From Pascua guehoae (lineage: Eukaryota; Basidiomycota; Tremellomycetes; Trichosporonales; Trichosporonaceae), in assembly GCA_001600415.1 (NCBI GenBank), contig BCJX01000015.1, positions 437,382 to 501,381 of the forward strand: a stretch of 64,000 nucleotides of DNA, in the 5' to 3' direction. This document shows, in pieces, positions 33,606-46,320 of the stretch. Within the stretch, counting starts at the first letter, position 1. The number at the start of each line of letters is the position of its first letter. The notes under the pieces are model-generated. The model did not search any database. It was not told where the DNA came from and saw only the letters and a list, made by a program, of their open reading frames with translations. Made by a program: the position numbers and the translations under genes.

Positions 33606-35169
33606 CCTGGTATGTCCTGGTTGTAGTATGTGTGAGGGAGAGCTGAAGGGTGGTAGGGAAAGGGCAAAAGCAAAGCGTGGTGGTGGTGGGGAACAAGGAT
33701 TGGGCGTTGTATATACCCCAGACGAGTCGAGGCGAAGACTCGAAGACACCGTCTGGGAGTCAGGCTTTTGTTTGCCAGGACTGAGCGACACTGCCTCATT
33801 TTGGTACTCATCCATCACTCTTCCCTCTTGTCATACGCTTCCATCCGACTCCTGGCCCCTTGGCACGGCAGAAACACGCCCACAACGCTCGACGCCGCGC
33901 CACATGCCACATGCTGATGTCACGCGCGCGTGCGTACATACTACACCCTGGGCCGCCGGGTGGCCCAGAGCCACTGGCCGCGGACCAACGAGCTAGGCTA
34001 GGCCAGTGGTGCGCTTTAACGTAACTGAAACATGTCACATGGCCTTTGGTACCTTGACAACTGCCGCTCCGCGCAATGCCAAGCCTTTTGATATGTTTCG
34101 TTCCAGAACATCCAAGTCGTACCGTACAGATGGTTGGACATCTCAGCCGCACCGTACAGCTGGTTGGAGAACCTAGCTTGCGGAGACCGCTGGCCGTGGT
34201 ATACGTACGAGCACAGGACAGCCTAGAGCAGAGACCGGCCGGTGCCTCGACGAGTGGTCCATTCTGCGTTTATATCGTCTTGGCAGGGCTGAACCTGAGG
34301 CCTCACCATCCGTCTTGAGAGCTGGAGCTTCTCAGGCTAGAAGTTTCACGCATGGCATGCTTATTCCACCGGCAAGGCCCATGTCTCATCGAGCTGGGAA
34401 GCCGCCCCACATTATCGCTGGGGGGGCCAGGTAGGCTACGACGTTTCCACGTCGAGGTAATTCATCTCGCTCTATCCCCGGGTCACCATACTATTGCGTG
34501 TGTTGCGATGGACATAGCGATGCGTGTTCCCTTACGTCGAGGAACAAGGTGCCACAGATGTCGATGGCGACACAGGCCACAATAAGCTGACGCGGGGAAG
34601 GCGAAATGAAACCTACCCCCTCGTCTGACTCTTGTCTGACTCTCGCCAGTAGCAAGTCTCTGGTTTAGTGCACACACGAAACGGGTATTGGTGGCCGCGG
34701 GCAAGACCTGTCCTTCGGTGCCAGCAGATAAAGTTGGAAGTGGCAAGGCTAAATCCCGTCTAGTACTGTACAGCAGTTATTCCAGCAAAAAACACACTTG
34801 ACATTACCTCAACCGAGCTCCAAAGTAATCGACACCGCCCCAAGCACCGCCACGAAGGTTCCAAAGTCAGCTGTCGACCAGCGTCGATGTACAGCACGCG
34901 GGTGACGGCAGGCGTGACTTGCGATACGGGAGCTCTGTGGTGCACAGCCTTTGTAAGGGTATACAGAACAGTCATCTCGAGGGCTGGGGTCAGGTTAGTA
35001 ATTTCAACCAGCTGTTGACCCGAACGGAGACCATGTGCACGCGTGGAGAGCACATGGCCGGCGCGCCCGCTTGGTTTCGTGTGCTTGTCGTGTTCACGTT
35101 CATTGCTCACCCGCCACGGATACTACCCATCAGCACTCCCGCGTACAGGGGCATACTCGGACTTCGCAC
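33606..35169. other. gene-free stretch
   Basis: A 20-bp near-direct repeat, (G/C)ACCGTACAG.TGGTTGGA, occurs at about 34119 and 34150. Otherwise nothing supportable was seen. Confidence 0.45.
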
Positions 35170-38100
35170 TCACATATCGGCGGCATTCTCGGCGAGGCCA
35201 TAGAGCGACGCGGCGAGGTGCGCGCTCAGCTGGAGGGGCAGGACGGACGCGTCGACGATGCGCACGTTGAGCGTGCCATAGACGCGCAGGCTGGAGTCGA
35301 CGACGCCGCCGTAGTCGCGGCGCATCATGGAGCAGGTTCCGACTGGGTGTGAGCGGGAGCCGGGGAGGGGATAGGAAGGGGTCCTGTGTTACGAGTTGGA
35401 GCGGTAGGATGTGGGAGACCTTCACTTTAACGTTCACTCACTCGGGTGCGCCACCGAGACATCTGTCCGTCAGCCTAGCTCCTCCCACTTGTCCACCCCA
35501 GCTATTCCCAGACCCCGCCCATCCCGTGCCACTCACAATCCTGCTCGATCCACGCGCGCCAGTCGTCGTCCGACCCGCCGTCGCCGTCGTCGGGCACCTT
35601 GTCGGCGGGGACATTTTCAGACGTCACTAGTGAGCGCAGCGGGTCCGTCTTGAATATGTTGCGTGCCGTGCGTGCGCCGGCGACTTGGATTTGCATGTCG
35701 ATGTCGGCAGCAAAGTCTGGTGTCAGCGGGGGGCTTAGAAGGGGGAGGGGGGAGGAATCTTGCGGGTGGGTGGTAGGAGGGGTGCGTCAGGAGGGGTGTG
35801 GCAGATGGTGAGTGGCAGTGTTGGGTTGGCAATGCCATGGCTGGGTGAAGTACGCTGAAAAGGGCTCAAGAGGTTTTAGGTTGCGGGAGGCGTAGCTGTC
35901 GACCAGCCACGTCTGCTCCCTAACGCACGCTCACTCATACTCACAGCGTGGGTCGATGTGGGGATACTGGAACGGATCCGTCGAGGTAATAGTGACTGTC
36001 CCGCGAGAGAACGGCAAGAGCTGCCAGACATTGATCCCGAGGCCACCATTGGGGTACCCGGTGTCAAAGTACAGCTTGCCGTCAGTACACCACAGCGATA
36101 GTGGATGTCAACGTCCTTACCTCTGCAAGGCCGACGCCGCTGTTGACCATGAGGTCGTGCTGGACGGCGAATATCGCCTCGCCAGCAGCGGGGCTCACGA
36201 CCGCGCCTGCCGCAGCGGCGTCGGCGGCGTATGTCTTGTAGTTGTCGGCAATTGTTGTGCGGACCGTAGCGGCGTCGCTGCCGAAGAGCTGGTGTTAGAG
36301 GGAGCATGTGCGGGGTTAAGGGGGAAATGGGTACGCGGAAAAGACATCCGGTGTGCAGATGGGTAGGACTCACCGCATCAATGTCCGGGTAGGCAATCAC
36401 GTCGCTCGGCCCGCGGCCCTGGGGATCAAAGTCGGACACGGGCGTCCACCCCACCGAGTCCATTGTCTGTAAGACTATCAGCACTAGCACCAGCCCACCC
36501 CCGGTCCCAGCCAAACCACACCCACCTGTTCTTGGAGGTTCTTGCCGACGCCCGGGAGGTCGACGACAACGTCGATCCCAAACGGTTCCAGCACCGACTT
36601 GTCGCCAATGCCTGAGAGCTGGAGCAGGGCGGGCGTCTGGATCGCGCCCGCGGACACCACCACTTCGCGGTCCGCATACACCGTATACTGCGGCCCATTG
36701 CTGGTGCCAAACTGCACGCCCGTGGCGGTGACACCATCACCCGAGCCCGTGGTGAGAATCTTGGTCGCTTGGTGGCCGACGAGGATGGCAATGTTGGGCC
36801 GCTCGTGCTCGATCGGGGACCAGTAGGCGGTCGCGGACGAGGAGCGGTCGTCGTTGCTGTGCCAGTTTATGGTCTGTGGTCAGAAATTGCGAGCGGAGGG
36901 AGCGAGTTCGGGCGGGAAGCGCACACTGGGAGAAGGAGGGAGAGGTAGAGGCTTAAGGAGAGGTAGAGGCATAAGGAGAGGTAGAGGCTTAAGGAGAGGT
37001 AGAGGCTTAAGGAGAGGTAGAGGCTTAAGGAGAGGTAGAGGCTTAAGGGGACAGAGATGCTTAGGGAGAGGGAGAGATTTAGGGAGCGGGAGAGGATTAG
37101 GCAGAGGGAGAGTCTTAGGGAGAGGGAGGAGAAGGTGGCAATGTGACTTTGGCGACTTCCACGACTGTAACAAGGAGCAACCTACAGGCGCCAACAAGTG
37201 TGGCGACGAGCCTTGTGCCCTTTTTCTGAGCAGCAGCAAAAGCATGCCCGACGAGACGGCCAGATGATTGGGCTGGGGCATAACCACCTGGTGTACCCAC
37301 TTCTGGGCCGGTACCCGCGGGGTACGTGCCACATTAGGCGCGAGCAAGAGCCCGCCAACCGCAAGACTCAATACAGAAGTCAAGCATGGCCACGCCTTAA
37401 CCCCCCAGAGTGCCAAACGACGCGCTTTCCGATACTCCCACGCACATTAGGATGAAACGCAACCACCGCCGCGTGCCCGCCATCCGCATCCTCGCTCGCC
37501 TCGATGGAGAAATTCCCACTCGCGACCTCCTTGAACCACTTTTGTTGGTTGCCGCGATACATGGCGTCCGGGTACGTGACCTGGAGGGGGCCGGCGGTAT
37601 TGTGAAAAGCCGGGTTGGAGGACGCGCCCGCCGCACGCTGCTGGTCGTTGGGGGCGGAAAAGCCCTCGCTCTTGAGCATGCCCGCCAACATGCCGGCCCA
37701 GGTCCAGCGGCCGCCCCCGTCGTCGTCGAGGAGCGCCGAGAGCGCGTCGTATTGGGCTGCTTGGGCGCGTGTCTGGGTCATGCCGTTTATCGAGGTCGAG
37801 CCGCCGAGCGTCTTGCCGCTGGGTGTTAGTGTTAGTGTGCTGGGGCGACGGTGTTACACGTCTTCTGGGGTACCATAGTCGTGGTCGCCTAGATATGCCC
37901 CTCGCGATATGCATCTCGGCCTGCCCCTCACGATATCCACGCTCTCACTCTCTGCCTTTGTAGCCTCGCCACGGACAGTACATTTCCGTGTCGTTGCAGC
38001 GGAACTCGATCACGCCGATTCCGCAGTGGCCAACGCGGCCACCGAGTCGGTGCTTCGGGCCCACCATTCCGAAAAACGTGTACGTACACCGACACGATAC

Positions 38101-39370
38101 CGACGCGACACCGACACGACACCGACACCACACCGACACCACACCGACACCACACCGACACCGCACCGACACCACACTCCCCCCGTGGCCACCCAACTAG
38201 CCCACTCTCTGCCGTACCAATACAGCCATCTTCCCTCCGCACAACGCGGCTCTTCGCCCCAATACTACACCCCGCCGCGCCACACCAGCCACACCGTGCG
38301 TTACCCCGCCACACACCACCTCATTCCCAACGCACAACCCCCTTCGTCGCCTCGCCTCCCCGCCTGGCCTGACCTGGCCTCGCCCGCTCCTCCTGGGCTC
38401 CCCCAACGTAACCCCAACCTACCCCTCTCCCGTCCCCCCCCAACCCCCCCCCCCCACCCAACCTGCGCCCACACTCACCCCAAAATCGTCCGCCCCTGCG
38501 CCGTCGGCCAGCTCCACGACAGCTCGCTCTCAAACGCCTGGCCGTACGCGTATGGGTCGTACACGCGCGGGTCTGTGCGGTCGTCGCCGCCCGCTTCGAT
38601 GACTCTGGGTTTGTTAGTCGCTGAGCGGTGTTGTGCCAGTCTCGGATTTCCTCTCCCCCCCTCGTCCCTTCGGCCCTCTCCCCTCGCCGCCTCTCCCCCC
38701 CGCCGCCTCTCCTCCTCATCGGCCTCTCGTTCCCTCTCCTCCTCATCGAACCCTGTCTCCACCGTCCCGCCACGGTCGGACTCGCGCCTCCCTTCTCCCA
38801 TTTTGACATGCCCCTCCGCCACAGTCGGACAGCCTCCTCCCCTTTTGGACACGACGTGCACACTCGGGCATGCGCCTCTCCCAACCCCCTTCCCAACCCC
38901 GGACACCACCCCCAGGGCCCATCGCCAACACCGGCCACCCCCTCCGCTACACCCCNNNNNNNNNNNNNNNNNNNNNNNNNNNNNNNNNNNNNNNNNNNNN
39001 NNNNNNNNNNNNNNNNNNNNNNNNNNNNNNNNNNNNNNNNNNNNNNNNNNNNNNNNNNNNNNNNNNNNNNNNNNNNNNNNNNNNNNNNNNNNNNNNNNNN
39101 NNNNNNNNNNNNCCCCCCGCCCCAAGCGACTCACAGCACAGAAACGCCCCCCTCACTCAACCGATTCGCAACCACCAACCCCCCCAGCCCACCACCAACC
39201 ACGACATAATCCACACGCAGGCCCGCGACCTGGGTCGGATCCGTAATGATCCCCGAGAGCGCCGATACGACCGGCACCAGCCCCAGCCCGAGGGCGAGCC
39301 CGAGCACGAGTACGCGTACGAGTGAGAGGGCGGGGGGGAGGGGGTTGGCGGGGACCGGGGTGGCGCGCAT
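35170..39370 (-). CDS. secreted GMC oxidoreductase (FAD alcohol oxidase/dehydrogenase family)
   Basis: Ten exons: 39370-39135, 38604-38479, 37818-37446, 36873-36526, 36466-36374, 36288-36121, 36074-35945, 35716-35537, 35462-35442 (21 nt), 35342-35170. They total 1848 nt, 615 residues. The N-terminus has a hydrophobic signal sequence (LVLGLALGLGLVPVVSA), then the FAD-binding Rossmann motif VVGGGLGGLVVANRLSE and LVIEAGGDD. GKTLGGSTSINGM matches GMC signature 1 and GAIQTPALLQLSGIG signature 2. The C-terminal domain ends HPIGTCSM and VDASVLPLQLSAHLAASLYG-type sequence, so both active-site positions are His as in choline/aryl-alcohol oxidase-like enzymes. The substrate cannot be told. Intron 1 contains an assembly gap, but phase continuity suggests no lost exon. 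Introns 2 and 3 contain minisatellites. Confidence 0.92.
36937..37135 (-). repeat. 18-bp minisatellite in GMC intron 3
   Basis: Plus-strand unit AGGAGAGGTAGAGGCTTA has about five to six near-perfect copies, followed by four or five decayed copies with AGAGGGAGAG. It makes up about a third of the 572-nt intron, and the sense transcript is pyrimidine-rich there. Confidence 0.92.
38088..38177 (-). repeat. 11-bp minisatellite in GMC intron 2
   Basis: Unit ACCGACACCAC (plus strand), five good copies plus GACACGAC-type variants, inside the 660-nt second intron. Confidence 0.9.
38956..39112. other. assembly gap (157 N) in GMC intron 1
   Basis: N run bounded by CCCC on the left and CCCCCC on the right. 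It interrupts a long C-rich tract (38430-39120), so it is likely a homopolymer or secondary-structure gap. The flanking exons remain in phase. Confidence 0.98.
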
Positions 39371-39795
39371 GGTGTGAGTACTGGTGTCGGTCAGTTGGCG
39401 GGGTACTCTACGTCGAACCGCTCGCTCATATACCGCGGCCGACCCCGTCGACCGTGCGCAAGGCCCCACTGATCACTTGACACTTGATGGTTGCGAACCT
39501 TGTCAGTGGCAATCGTCAACAAATGGGGCATGGAGCTGCAGGCATGCAGCCTGACGCGCCGCACGGTGGTACGGTGGTGGAAGCTTGGTCGGTATGACGA
39601 CAGGTGCTAAATGCGGTAGCGCCGGGGTTGAGGTGGGGTATGGGGTGGGTCGTGGTGCCACTGGGCCGCTCGGCTGTGCCTGGCCGGTCGCTCGGCGACG
39701 AGACGCCGTCCATTCCGTGGATAAGGATTGTTCGTGCTGCGTGCTGTATGCAACATGTCGGTGTCGGTGTTGGTTTTACCATGGTCTGGTGGGGC

Positions 39796-39915
39796 TAGGC
39801 TGAGCTTTGCTGAGCTGATGCTGGCTGATGCTGAGACCCAGGGTGAGCTGAGACTGAGCTAACGCTGGTCGAGGTTGACACCGAGTAGGCTGAGCTAATG
39901 CTTCAGCTGAGTTGA
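39796..39915 (+). repeat. degenerate GCTGAGCTGATGCT repeat
   Basis: About eight imperfect copies of GCTGAGCT(G/A)ATGCT with interspersed GAGACT variants, a decayed tandem array. Confidence 0.7.
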
Positions 39916-41282
39916 TACTGCGCCTATGCTGCCTTCGTGCAGCACACAAACACATGTTGTTACAAACATTTGTGCAGTCGGATGGGGCAGTGGAGGCCCT
40001 CGCCGACCTCGCACCCCACTGACGAATTGCGAGATGCAGTGCTGCATCGTATCCTTTATAGCCTTTGATCATGGCATCAACAGCTCGCAAGTACACCCGG
40101 CCCCCCTCTCCCATCGGAAACTTGCACCATGCTGCAGCTTGCCATTCGTATCGCAGGGGGCCAGGGGGTTCTCGGCAGGTGCCTCGTGGGATGTCTCGAG
40201 CTGTCGTCTCGAGTACGGTACGAGTGCGGTGCCATATTCAGTTTCGCTATCGTGTCCTGCTCCCAGGCGCCAATCCCGACACGGAGGCCACACTACGCTG
40301 CTCAGGGGTACACCCGTGCTGGGCCGACCTTGTTCACGCTTGCCTGTTCGCACCTCACTGCCTGGTGGTCTACACTGCACGCGTCCTGCTCGATGTCACC
40401 CGGAACCGTGAGCGACTGGCGCTGGGTGCGTGCTCCAATGACCCCGGTACTCCCACCTCTCCCTCTGACGTCGGCGCGTCGTGTCGTGGCTCCTCCGAGT
40501 CCGGGGCGTCCACGGGCGTACGTCCCTGCCCAGTTGATCGCGCTGTACACTCGGTGCGCAGCCTGGGCCTAGTTGAACCTCCTGCTCGGGCCCAGTCGAG
40601 GCAGGTACCTCTGCTGTACGCCCCGATCCTCCAGAGTTGCCAATGCTCCAGTGCACAGCCACCCCAGCCGTGGCGTGGCGGATACCGCTGAAGCGCTGGC
40701 AGGTCATACTGTGCCGCGTCGGGCATCGGACTGAGTGACTGCACGCCCCCGCTCCTCCCCCTCACGCCCCAACGCACCCCGACGACCCCGCATCGCGAAC
40801 CGCACCCACACGAGGGGTAAACCACTGCGCACCCGCTTCGTCCTCCCTCGCATCCTCGCCCCGCCGGCCCCCCGCGCACCCCCCTCCCCGCCCCCGCGAA
40901 CCCCGCGCATGCCGGGCCGAACGCACACCCCTGTGACGCTCGCCTGTGCGCTACACAACCGCACTGCTCACCGCACGAACCGCACACTGCACAGTTCGCA
41001 CACCGCACAGTTCGCACAAACCGCCAAACCGGCGCACGGGCTGCACTCTGCATGGACACGATTGGTCGGTCGGCGAGTACTCGGTCATCTCGGAAGTAGG
41101 ACGCGGGGCGCACAGAGTCAGGGGCGATATTCGATAACGACGTCGGGTGCGGGGCGACATTCGATAATGAGTGTGTGTCCGAGCGCCGGTCAGTGTCAGC
41201 GACGTCAGCGCGTGCTTGCGCGCTTGCAACCAGTCGGTCAGCATCGGCAGTTGGGCCGCATTACTCCGCCTCGGCCACCAGC

Positions 41283-41327
41283 CACAAGCTCGTACAAGCT
41301 CGTACAAGCTCGCACAAGCTCGTACAC
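41283..41327 (+). repeat. 10-bp tandem repeat, four copies
   Basis: ACAAGCTCGT is repeated four times, one copy with T to C. It lies about 100 bp 3' of the IDH2 stop codon. Confidence 0.9.
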
Positions 41328-41420
41328 ACCACACTGCTACCATCTTGATGCATGGCGGCCTACAGTATCGCCCTACATTGGATACATTGATGATGATCTT
41401 TTTTGGTTTGGGATTCTCGT

Positions 41421-42854
41421 TTAGGCAAGCTTTGCAATAATGGCGTCTGCGTACTCGGTGGTGCTGGCGTTGCCGCCGAGGTCGCCGGTAATGTGCTTGC
41501 CCTCTGCAATGGTGGAGAGGGTCGCGTTTTCAATCTTTGCGGCATAGTCGTTGAGGTTCATGTGGCGGAGCATCATGAGGGACGAGAGGAGGAGGGCGGT
41601 GGGGTTGGCGAGGCCCTTGCCTGCAATGTCGGGTGCCGAGCCGTGGACGGCCTCAAAGATGGACGCGTCGCGGCCAATGTTGCCCGAAGGGGTGAGGCCG
41701 AGACCACCAATGAGACCGGCCGAGAGGTCGGACAAAATGTCACCGTACAGGTTGGGCATGACCATGACCGTGTCGGCAAACGGTGCGGGGTTCTGGGTCA
41801 TGCGCAGGCAGATGCGGTCGAGCAAGTCCTCCGAGTAGTCAATGTTGGGGTACTCCTTTGCGACCGCGCGGCACGCCGTGAGGAACATGCCGTCCGACAT
41901 CTTCATAATGTTGGCCTTGTGCACCGCCGTCACCTTGTTGCGGCCAGACTCCTCGGCGTAGTGGAACGCGTAGCGCGCAACGCGCTCAGACGCCTCGTAC
42001 GTAATGAGCTTGATCGACTGCACCACACCGTCGACAATCACGTGCTCAATGCCAGAGTACTCGCCCTCGGTGTTCTCGCGGATGAGCACAGTGTTGACAT
42101 CGTCGTACGGCGTCTTGTAGCCCTTGATCGAGACGCAAGGGCGGACGTTGGCAAAGAGCGAGAACGTGCGGCGGAGCGTCAGGTTGAGCGAGACGTGGCC
42201 CTTGCCGACTGGGGAGCGTGAGTATGAGAATGGGTGAGCCGGGGGAGCAGCAAGGACGCACTGGGGGTAGCGAGGGGACCCTTGAGGGCGACAGTGTTCT
42301 TCTTGACGCTGTAGATGGCGTCGTCGGGAATGACAGTCCGGCCGTCCTTGAGCTGAGGGGTAACGTCGACCTCCTCCCAGACAATGGGCACCTGGAACGT
42401 GTCAGTGGACGCCCTCTCCAGCATCAACCGCATACACACCTTGGCAGCCAAGTAGATGTTCTTGACAGCCTCGCTGATCTCGGGGCCGATACCTAGACGT
42501 GGGTCAGAACAACAAAAACAACACAACAAGTCGCCAGCAACGCTGCAAATCTTCGTGCCGCGCGCCATGACGTACCGTCACCGGGGACGAGCGTGACAGT
42601 GTAGTTGCCCTGCGAGCACGTCAGCAATGTACCCCGGTAGCTGTTGTTTGGGGTCGGGAGGAGATACTCACGTTGGCGTCCTTCTTGCCAGCAAACGCCG
42701 AGGTGACCGAGGCGTAACCGCGAGCGGCCTGGTTGTCAGTGATCAGCCCAGCCCCTTGTTGGGTTCGTTTTCATAAGCCACGGCGGGCATCACTCACCTG
42801 GAGGGTGCGGACCGAGGCAGCAATGCTGCGGGTAGCCGAGCGAGCAGCGAACAT
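41421..42854 (-). CDS. IDH2: mitochondrial NAD-dependent isocitrate dehydrogenase subunit 2
   Basis: Catalytic-type subunit of the NAD-IDH octamer of the TCA cycle (isocitrate + NAD to 2-oxoglutarate + CO2 + NADH). Six exons: 42854-42798, 42728-42672, 42609-42576, 42492-42440, 42391-42262, 42208-41421, 372 residues. The Arg/Ser/Ala-rich N-terminus ([19 protein letters not shown]) is a mitochondrial presequence. The catalytic core has [41 protein letters not shown] and [19 protein letters not shown]. The C-terminal [16 protein letters not shown] matches Idh2 rather than regulatory Idh1, which has a different sequence there. Four small exons (34-57 nt) at the 5' end were fixed by phase. Confidence 0.95.
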
Positions 42855-44772
42855 GGCGAAGGTGGTGAGGAGGGGTGACGAGGGGGGAGAAGAGGGGAGA
42901 GAGGATGGAGGGGGGAGGGACAGAAAAGTTGTGACGACGATGTAGGTCGAGAGATGGAGACGAGGTGGATGCGAGGACGTGAAGGGGTGGGCGGGGAGCA
43001 GGGGAGGGAGGGGAGGGAGGCTAGAGGCGGCAGGAAGGATTGCAGATTGCAGCGAGAGCGGCAGTTGGTGACCAGACCGACAGACCTGCCAATTTGGCGA
43101 CAGGGCGGCAGAGCCTGGCTGCAGAGCGTTAAACGCCTGTACGCCTGGCTGCGTCACTGTTAGAGCCTTGCAGCCACCAGCGCCAAGGGTGGGTGTGCAA
43201 AACACGCCGTACAAGAGAGAGAGAGCGCTCACGTGTGACCACTGCCAAACTGCCAATATGTGAGACCCTGAATCAGTCCGCGCACGGAAATCATCGGCCG
43301 AGTGGGCAACTTATCATTGGCAGGTCGATCTTTGCATTACGTAAATCAAGTTTTGTTGTTCAAAGCCGGTGTTCAAGGCCGACAAAGCCCTAAAAGACCG
43401 TGGACACGTGAACATCAACGCCGGCCAGTCTTGGGGAGACTTGTGCATTGGGCATTGGGCGCCTCAGACGAGCAGAGCGTTGACAATGTCGACGTCAACG
43501 CTATGGCCACTAGGACCGGACAAACGGCGGCGCCTGCTCAAGGACTGGTGGAAAGGGGATAGAGAACCATGCGATGCAATGTGCGGTGAGGGGTACCCAC
43601 CCACCTTGGACGTGTCACATAAACACCGCTAGAACCACGCCCTCCCCAACATGTAAACAGGGCATCTACCAGATACCCCCGACAGCTAGCAAGAGGTCGC
43701 GATGCACCACAAGACTACGATCACAGCGTTGGATTAGATATTTACGTGTGCGCGGCATGGGATGGCATGATGATTGTAGGGAGGAGGTGAGACCGTTACC
43801 GGCGGCAGTGGTCGCCATTGCCGCACGTCCAGGCACGGCTGATCGGCTTTAAGCCGCCAGAGGCCGCCACAAGCCGCCATCCTGGTCAGTCTGCAGTCTT
43901 GCCATGCATGTGGAAACAATGGTGCTGTCACTGACATGCACTTTTCTACGCTCTGCCAGGGCATAGTCGACAGAGTTATGGAACTACTTGATATTGATGT
44001 TGGTGAGTATACCGGCTTGCCTTTGGGCGTCGGGGCCATCTCAGCGGGGCATCTCCATTCTCCATGTGTTTCCAACACCACTCAGGGAGGCGAAGAGGCT
44101 GGCTGGTTGTCCACCAACCAACACGCGCAACACGCCCAATCAATAGAACTGTTCTCCTCGACGTCTGCAATGATGATCACTTGTGCACTGGCGTGTATAC
44201 ATGTGCATGTCCCTTGAGATAGTCTAGGCATCGCCGAATCTGATCCATTGCCAACTGTGTCGACACACCACACCTCGATGAGGGTAGTAACCATCCTGGC
44301 GCGCACCCGTGCACCTGTGGGGGCCAGCTGGACGTCTTGGACTCGGGCTCTGTGCAGGATCCAGGATAACAGAACATGAGATAGCTACTGTCTCAACTTG
44401 ATGAGCTCGTGAGTTGCCGGTTTGCTGCTTGTCCGTCTACGTGCGATGCTGCTTTTACGCTGGAGAGACCGATGCGCGATGGTGGCTGAATCTCTGCACG
44501 CGTCTTTTTTGGCGATGACGACGATAATGAGGGTCCAGGGGGTGGGCTGTAATAGTGCCACATTTGTTATAACGCCGAAAAAAATTAATCTTCGCTTTGG
44601 GCCGGTGGAGGTAGGTGGGATGGTTTGTTCCAGTGCAGCCCCGCACTCGTACGCGCCTGCCAGCCTGGGTGATGAAATATTTCCACTGGCTCGAGAACGA
44701 CTAAAGGCGAGGCCATTGACGCTTCTGTTGACACCCCCCCACCCATCCTCCCACATCCCACCAATCCCAAAA
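42855..44772. other. divergent IDH2 / nucleolin upstream region
   Basis: G/A-rich leader (plus strand) at 42860-43025, i.e. CT-rich on the IDH2 strand. Pyrimidine-rich CCCCACCCATCCTCCCA just precedes the nucleolin ATG. No gene was recognised between. Confidence 0.5.
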
Positions 44773-46320
44773 ATGGCCAAGTCAACATCCAAGTCTTCGA
44801 CCAAGGTCGACAAGAAGGCCGCCAAGAAGGCCGTCAAGGTCGAGGCCGTCAAGGCCGCGCCCGTCGCCACAAAGGTGAGTTGTTGATGTTTGGGGCAACA
44901 CGCACCGGCCTCATCGTGGCCTGGGTGGTCGTGTGCCACAGAGATGGCGTGCTATGCAATGTGTGCAAGGCTAACAGGGCAGGAGAAGAAGGAGAAGAAG
45001 GACAAGAAGTCGAAGAAGGCCAAGAAGGAGCCTACCCCCGAGCCCGAGTCGAGCTCGAGCGAGTCGTCGGACTCGGAGTCTGACTCTGACTCGTCGGACG
45101 ACGAGGAGGAGGCCAAGCCTGTACGTCGGAGGGGGGCAGTGATATTGAGGGACATGGAGACTGACGAACTACAGGCCGCCAAGGTCGAGACTTCGTCGGA
45201 CTCGTCGGACTCTGACTCGGACTCGGACAGCAGCGACGACGACGAGGCCAAGCCCGCCGCCAAGGCTGCCGCCGCCCCGGCCAAGGCTGCCGAGACGAGC
45301 TCGGACAGCAGCAGCGACTCGAGCGACAGCTCTGACGACGAGGCGTCTGCGGAGAAGAAGTCGGAGTCGTCGGACTCTGACTCTGACTCCGACTCTGACT
45401 CTGACTCTGAGGAGTCTGAGGAGTCCAAGGAGGCTGCCCCCGCCCCTGTTGCCGCGGCCGTGACCAACGGCAAGCGCAAGGCCGAGGACGAGGAGCCTGC
45501 TGCGGCCAAGAAGCCCAGGACCGAGGGCGAGCAGGAGCCCACCGCGACTGTGTTTGTGGGCAGCTTGTCGTGGAACGTGGACAACGACTGGCTCGCGTCC
45601 GAGTTTGAGTCGTGCGGCGAGATTGTCGGTGCGCGTGTCATGCTCAACCACGAGAACGGCAAGTCGCGTGGATTTGGCTACGTCGAGTTTGCCGACATGG
45701 AGGCGTCGGCCAAGGCCATTGAGCTCGACGGCAAGGAGGTGGACGGCCGCCCCATCAAGGTCAACTATGCCAACCAGCGCCAGCCCAACCCCGAGCGCCG
45801 CGCGCAGGCCTTCAACGACAAGCGCTCCGAGCCCGCCGCCACCCTCTGGGTCGGCTCGCTCTCGTTTGACATCAACGAGGACGCCGTCTACGAGGCCTTT
45901 GGCGAGTACGGCGACGTCCAGTCGGTCCGCCTCCCCACCGACCGCGAGACGGGTGCCCCCAAGGGCTTTGGCTACGTCCAGTTTGCCGAGATTGACCAGG
46001 CTACCAACGCCCTCACCAACCTCAACGGCTCGGAGCTCGCCGGACGCCGCATCCGCATCGACTACGCGCCCCCCAAGGACGAGTCGCGCCAGGGCGGCGG
46101 CTTTGGCGGCGGCCGCGGCGGTGGCCGTGGTGGCTTTGGCGGCCGTGGTGGTGGCCGCGGTGGCCGTGGCGGATTCGGCGGCGACCGTGGTGGCCGCGGC
46201 GGCTTTGGTGGACGTGGCGGTGGCGGCCGTGGTGGTGGCCGCGGTCGTGGTGCCCCCCGCGGCGGTGCCCGTACCGGCGGCATTGTCGAGGCCACCGGCT
46301 CCAAGGTTACGTTTGACTAA
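44773..46320 (+). CDS. nucleolin-like protein (Nsr1/Gar2 homologue)
   Basis: Nucleolar RNA-binding protein for pre-rRNA processing and small-subunit assembly. Three exons, 44773-44874, 44983-45120, 45175-46320, 461 residues. Domain order is typical: a Lys/Ala-rich start (KKAAKKAVKVEAVKAA); Ser/Asp/Glu tracts like SDSDSDSDSS, likely CK2 targets; a basic KRKAEDEE..KKPR nuclear localisation signal. Then RRM1 (TVFVGSLSWNVD .. SRGFGYVEFAD), RRM2 (TLWVGSLSFDIN .. PKGFGYVQFAEI) and a C-terminal GAR domain of GGRGG/GFGGRGG repeats ending GGIVEATGSKVTFD. RNP1 and RNP2 are intact in both RRMs. The 54-nt second intron is in frame and stop-free. Confidence 0.96.

Larger units (their letters stand above)
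39371..41420. other. gene-free stretch
   Basis: A TATA-like TATATGA (39432-39426, minus strand) sits about 60 bp before the GMC ATG. The rest has no supported gene; frames of 100-250 codons here lack motifs and overlap each other on both strands. Confidence 0.45.

Noticed and set aside
37909..39246. 445-codon plus-strand Pro/His-rich frame
   Set aside because: Runs through the N gap and through C-rich introns of the GMC gene; open only because of C-rich composition.
41403..42221. 272-codon plus-strand frame
   Set aside because: Antisense of the last IDH2 exon; composition and boundaries follow the IDH2 codons.
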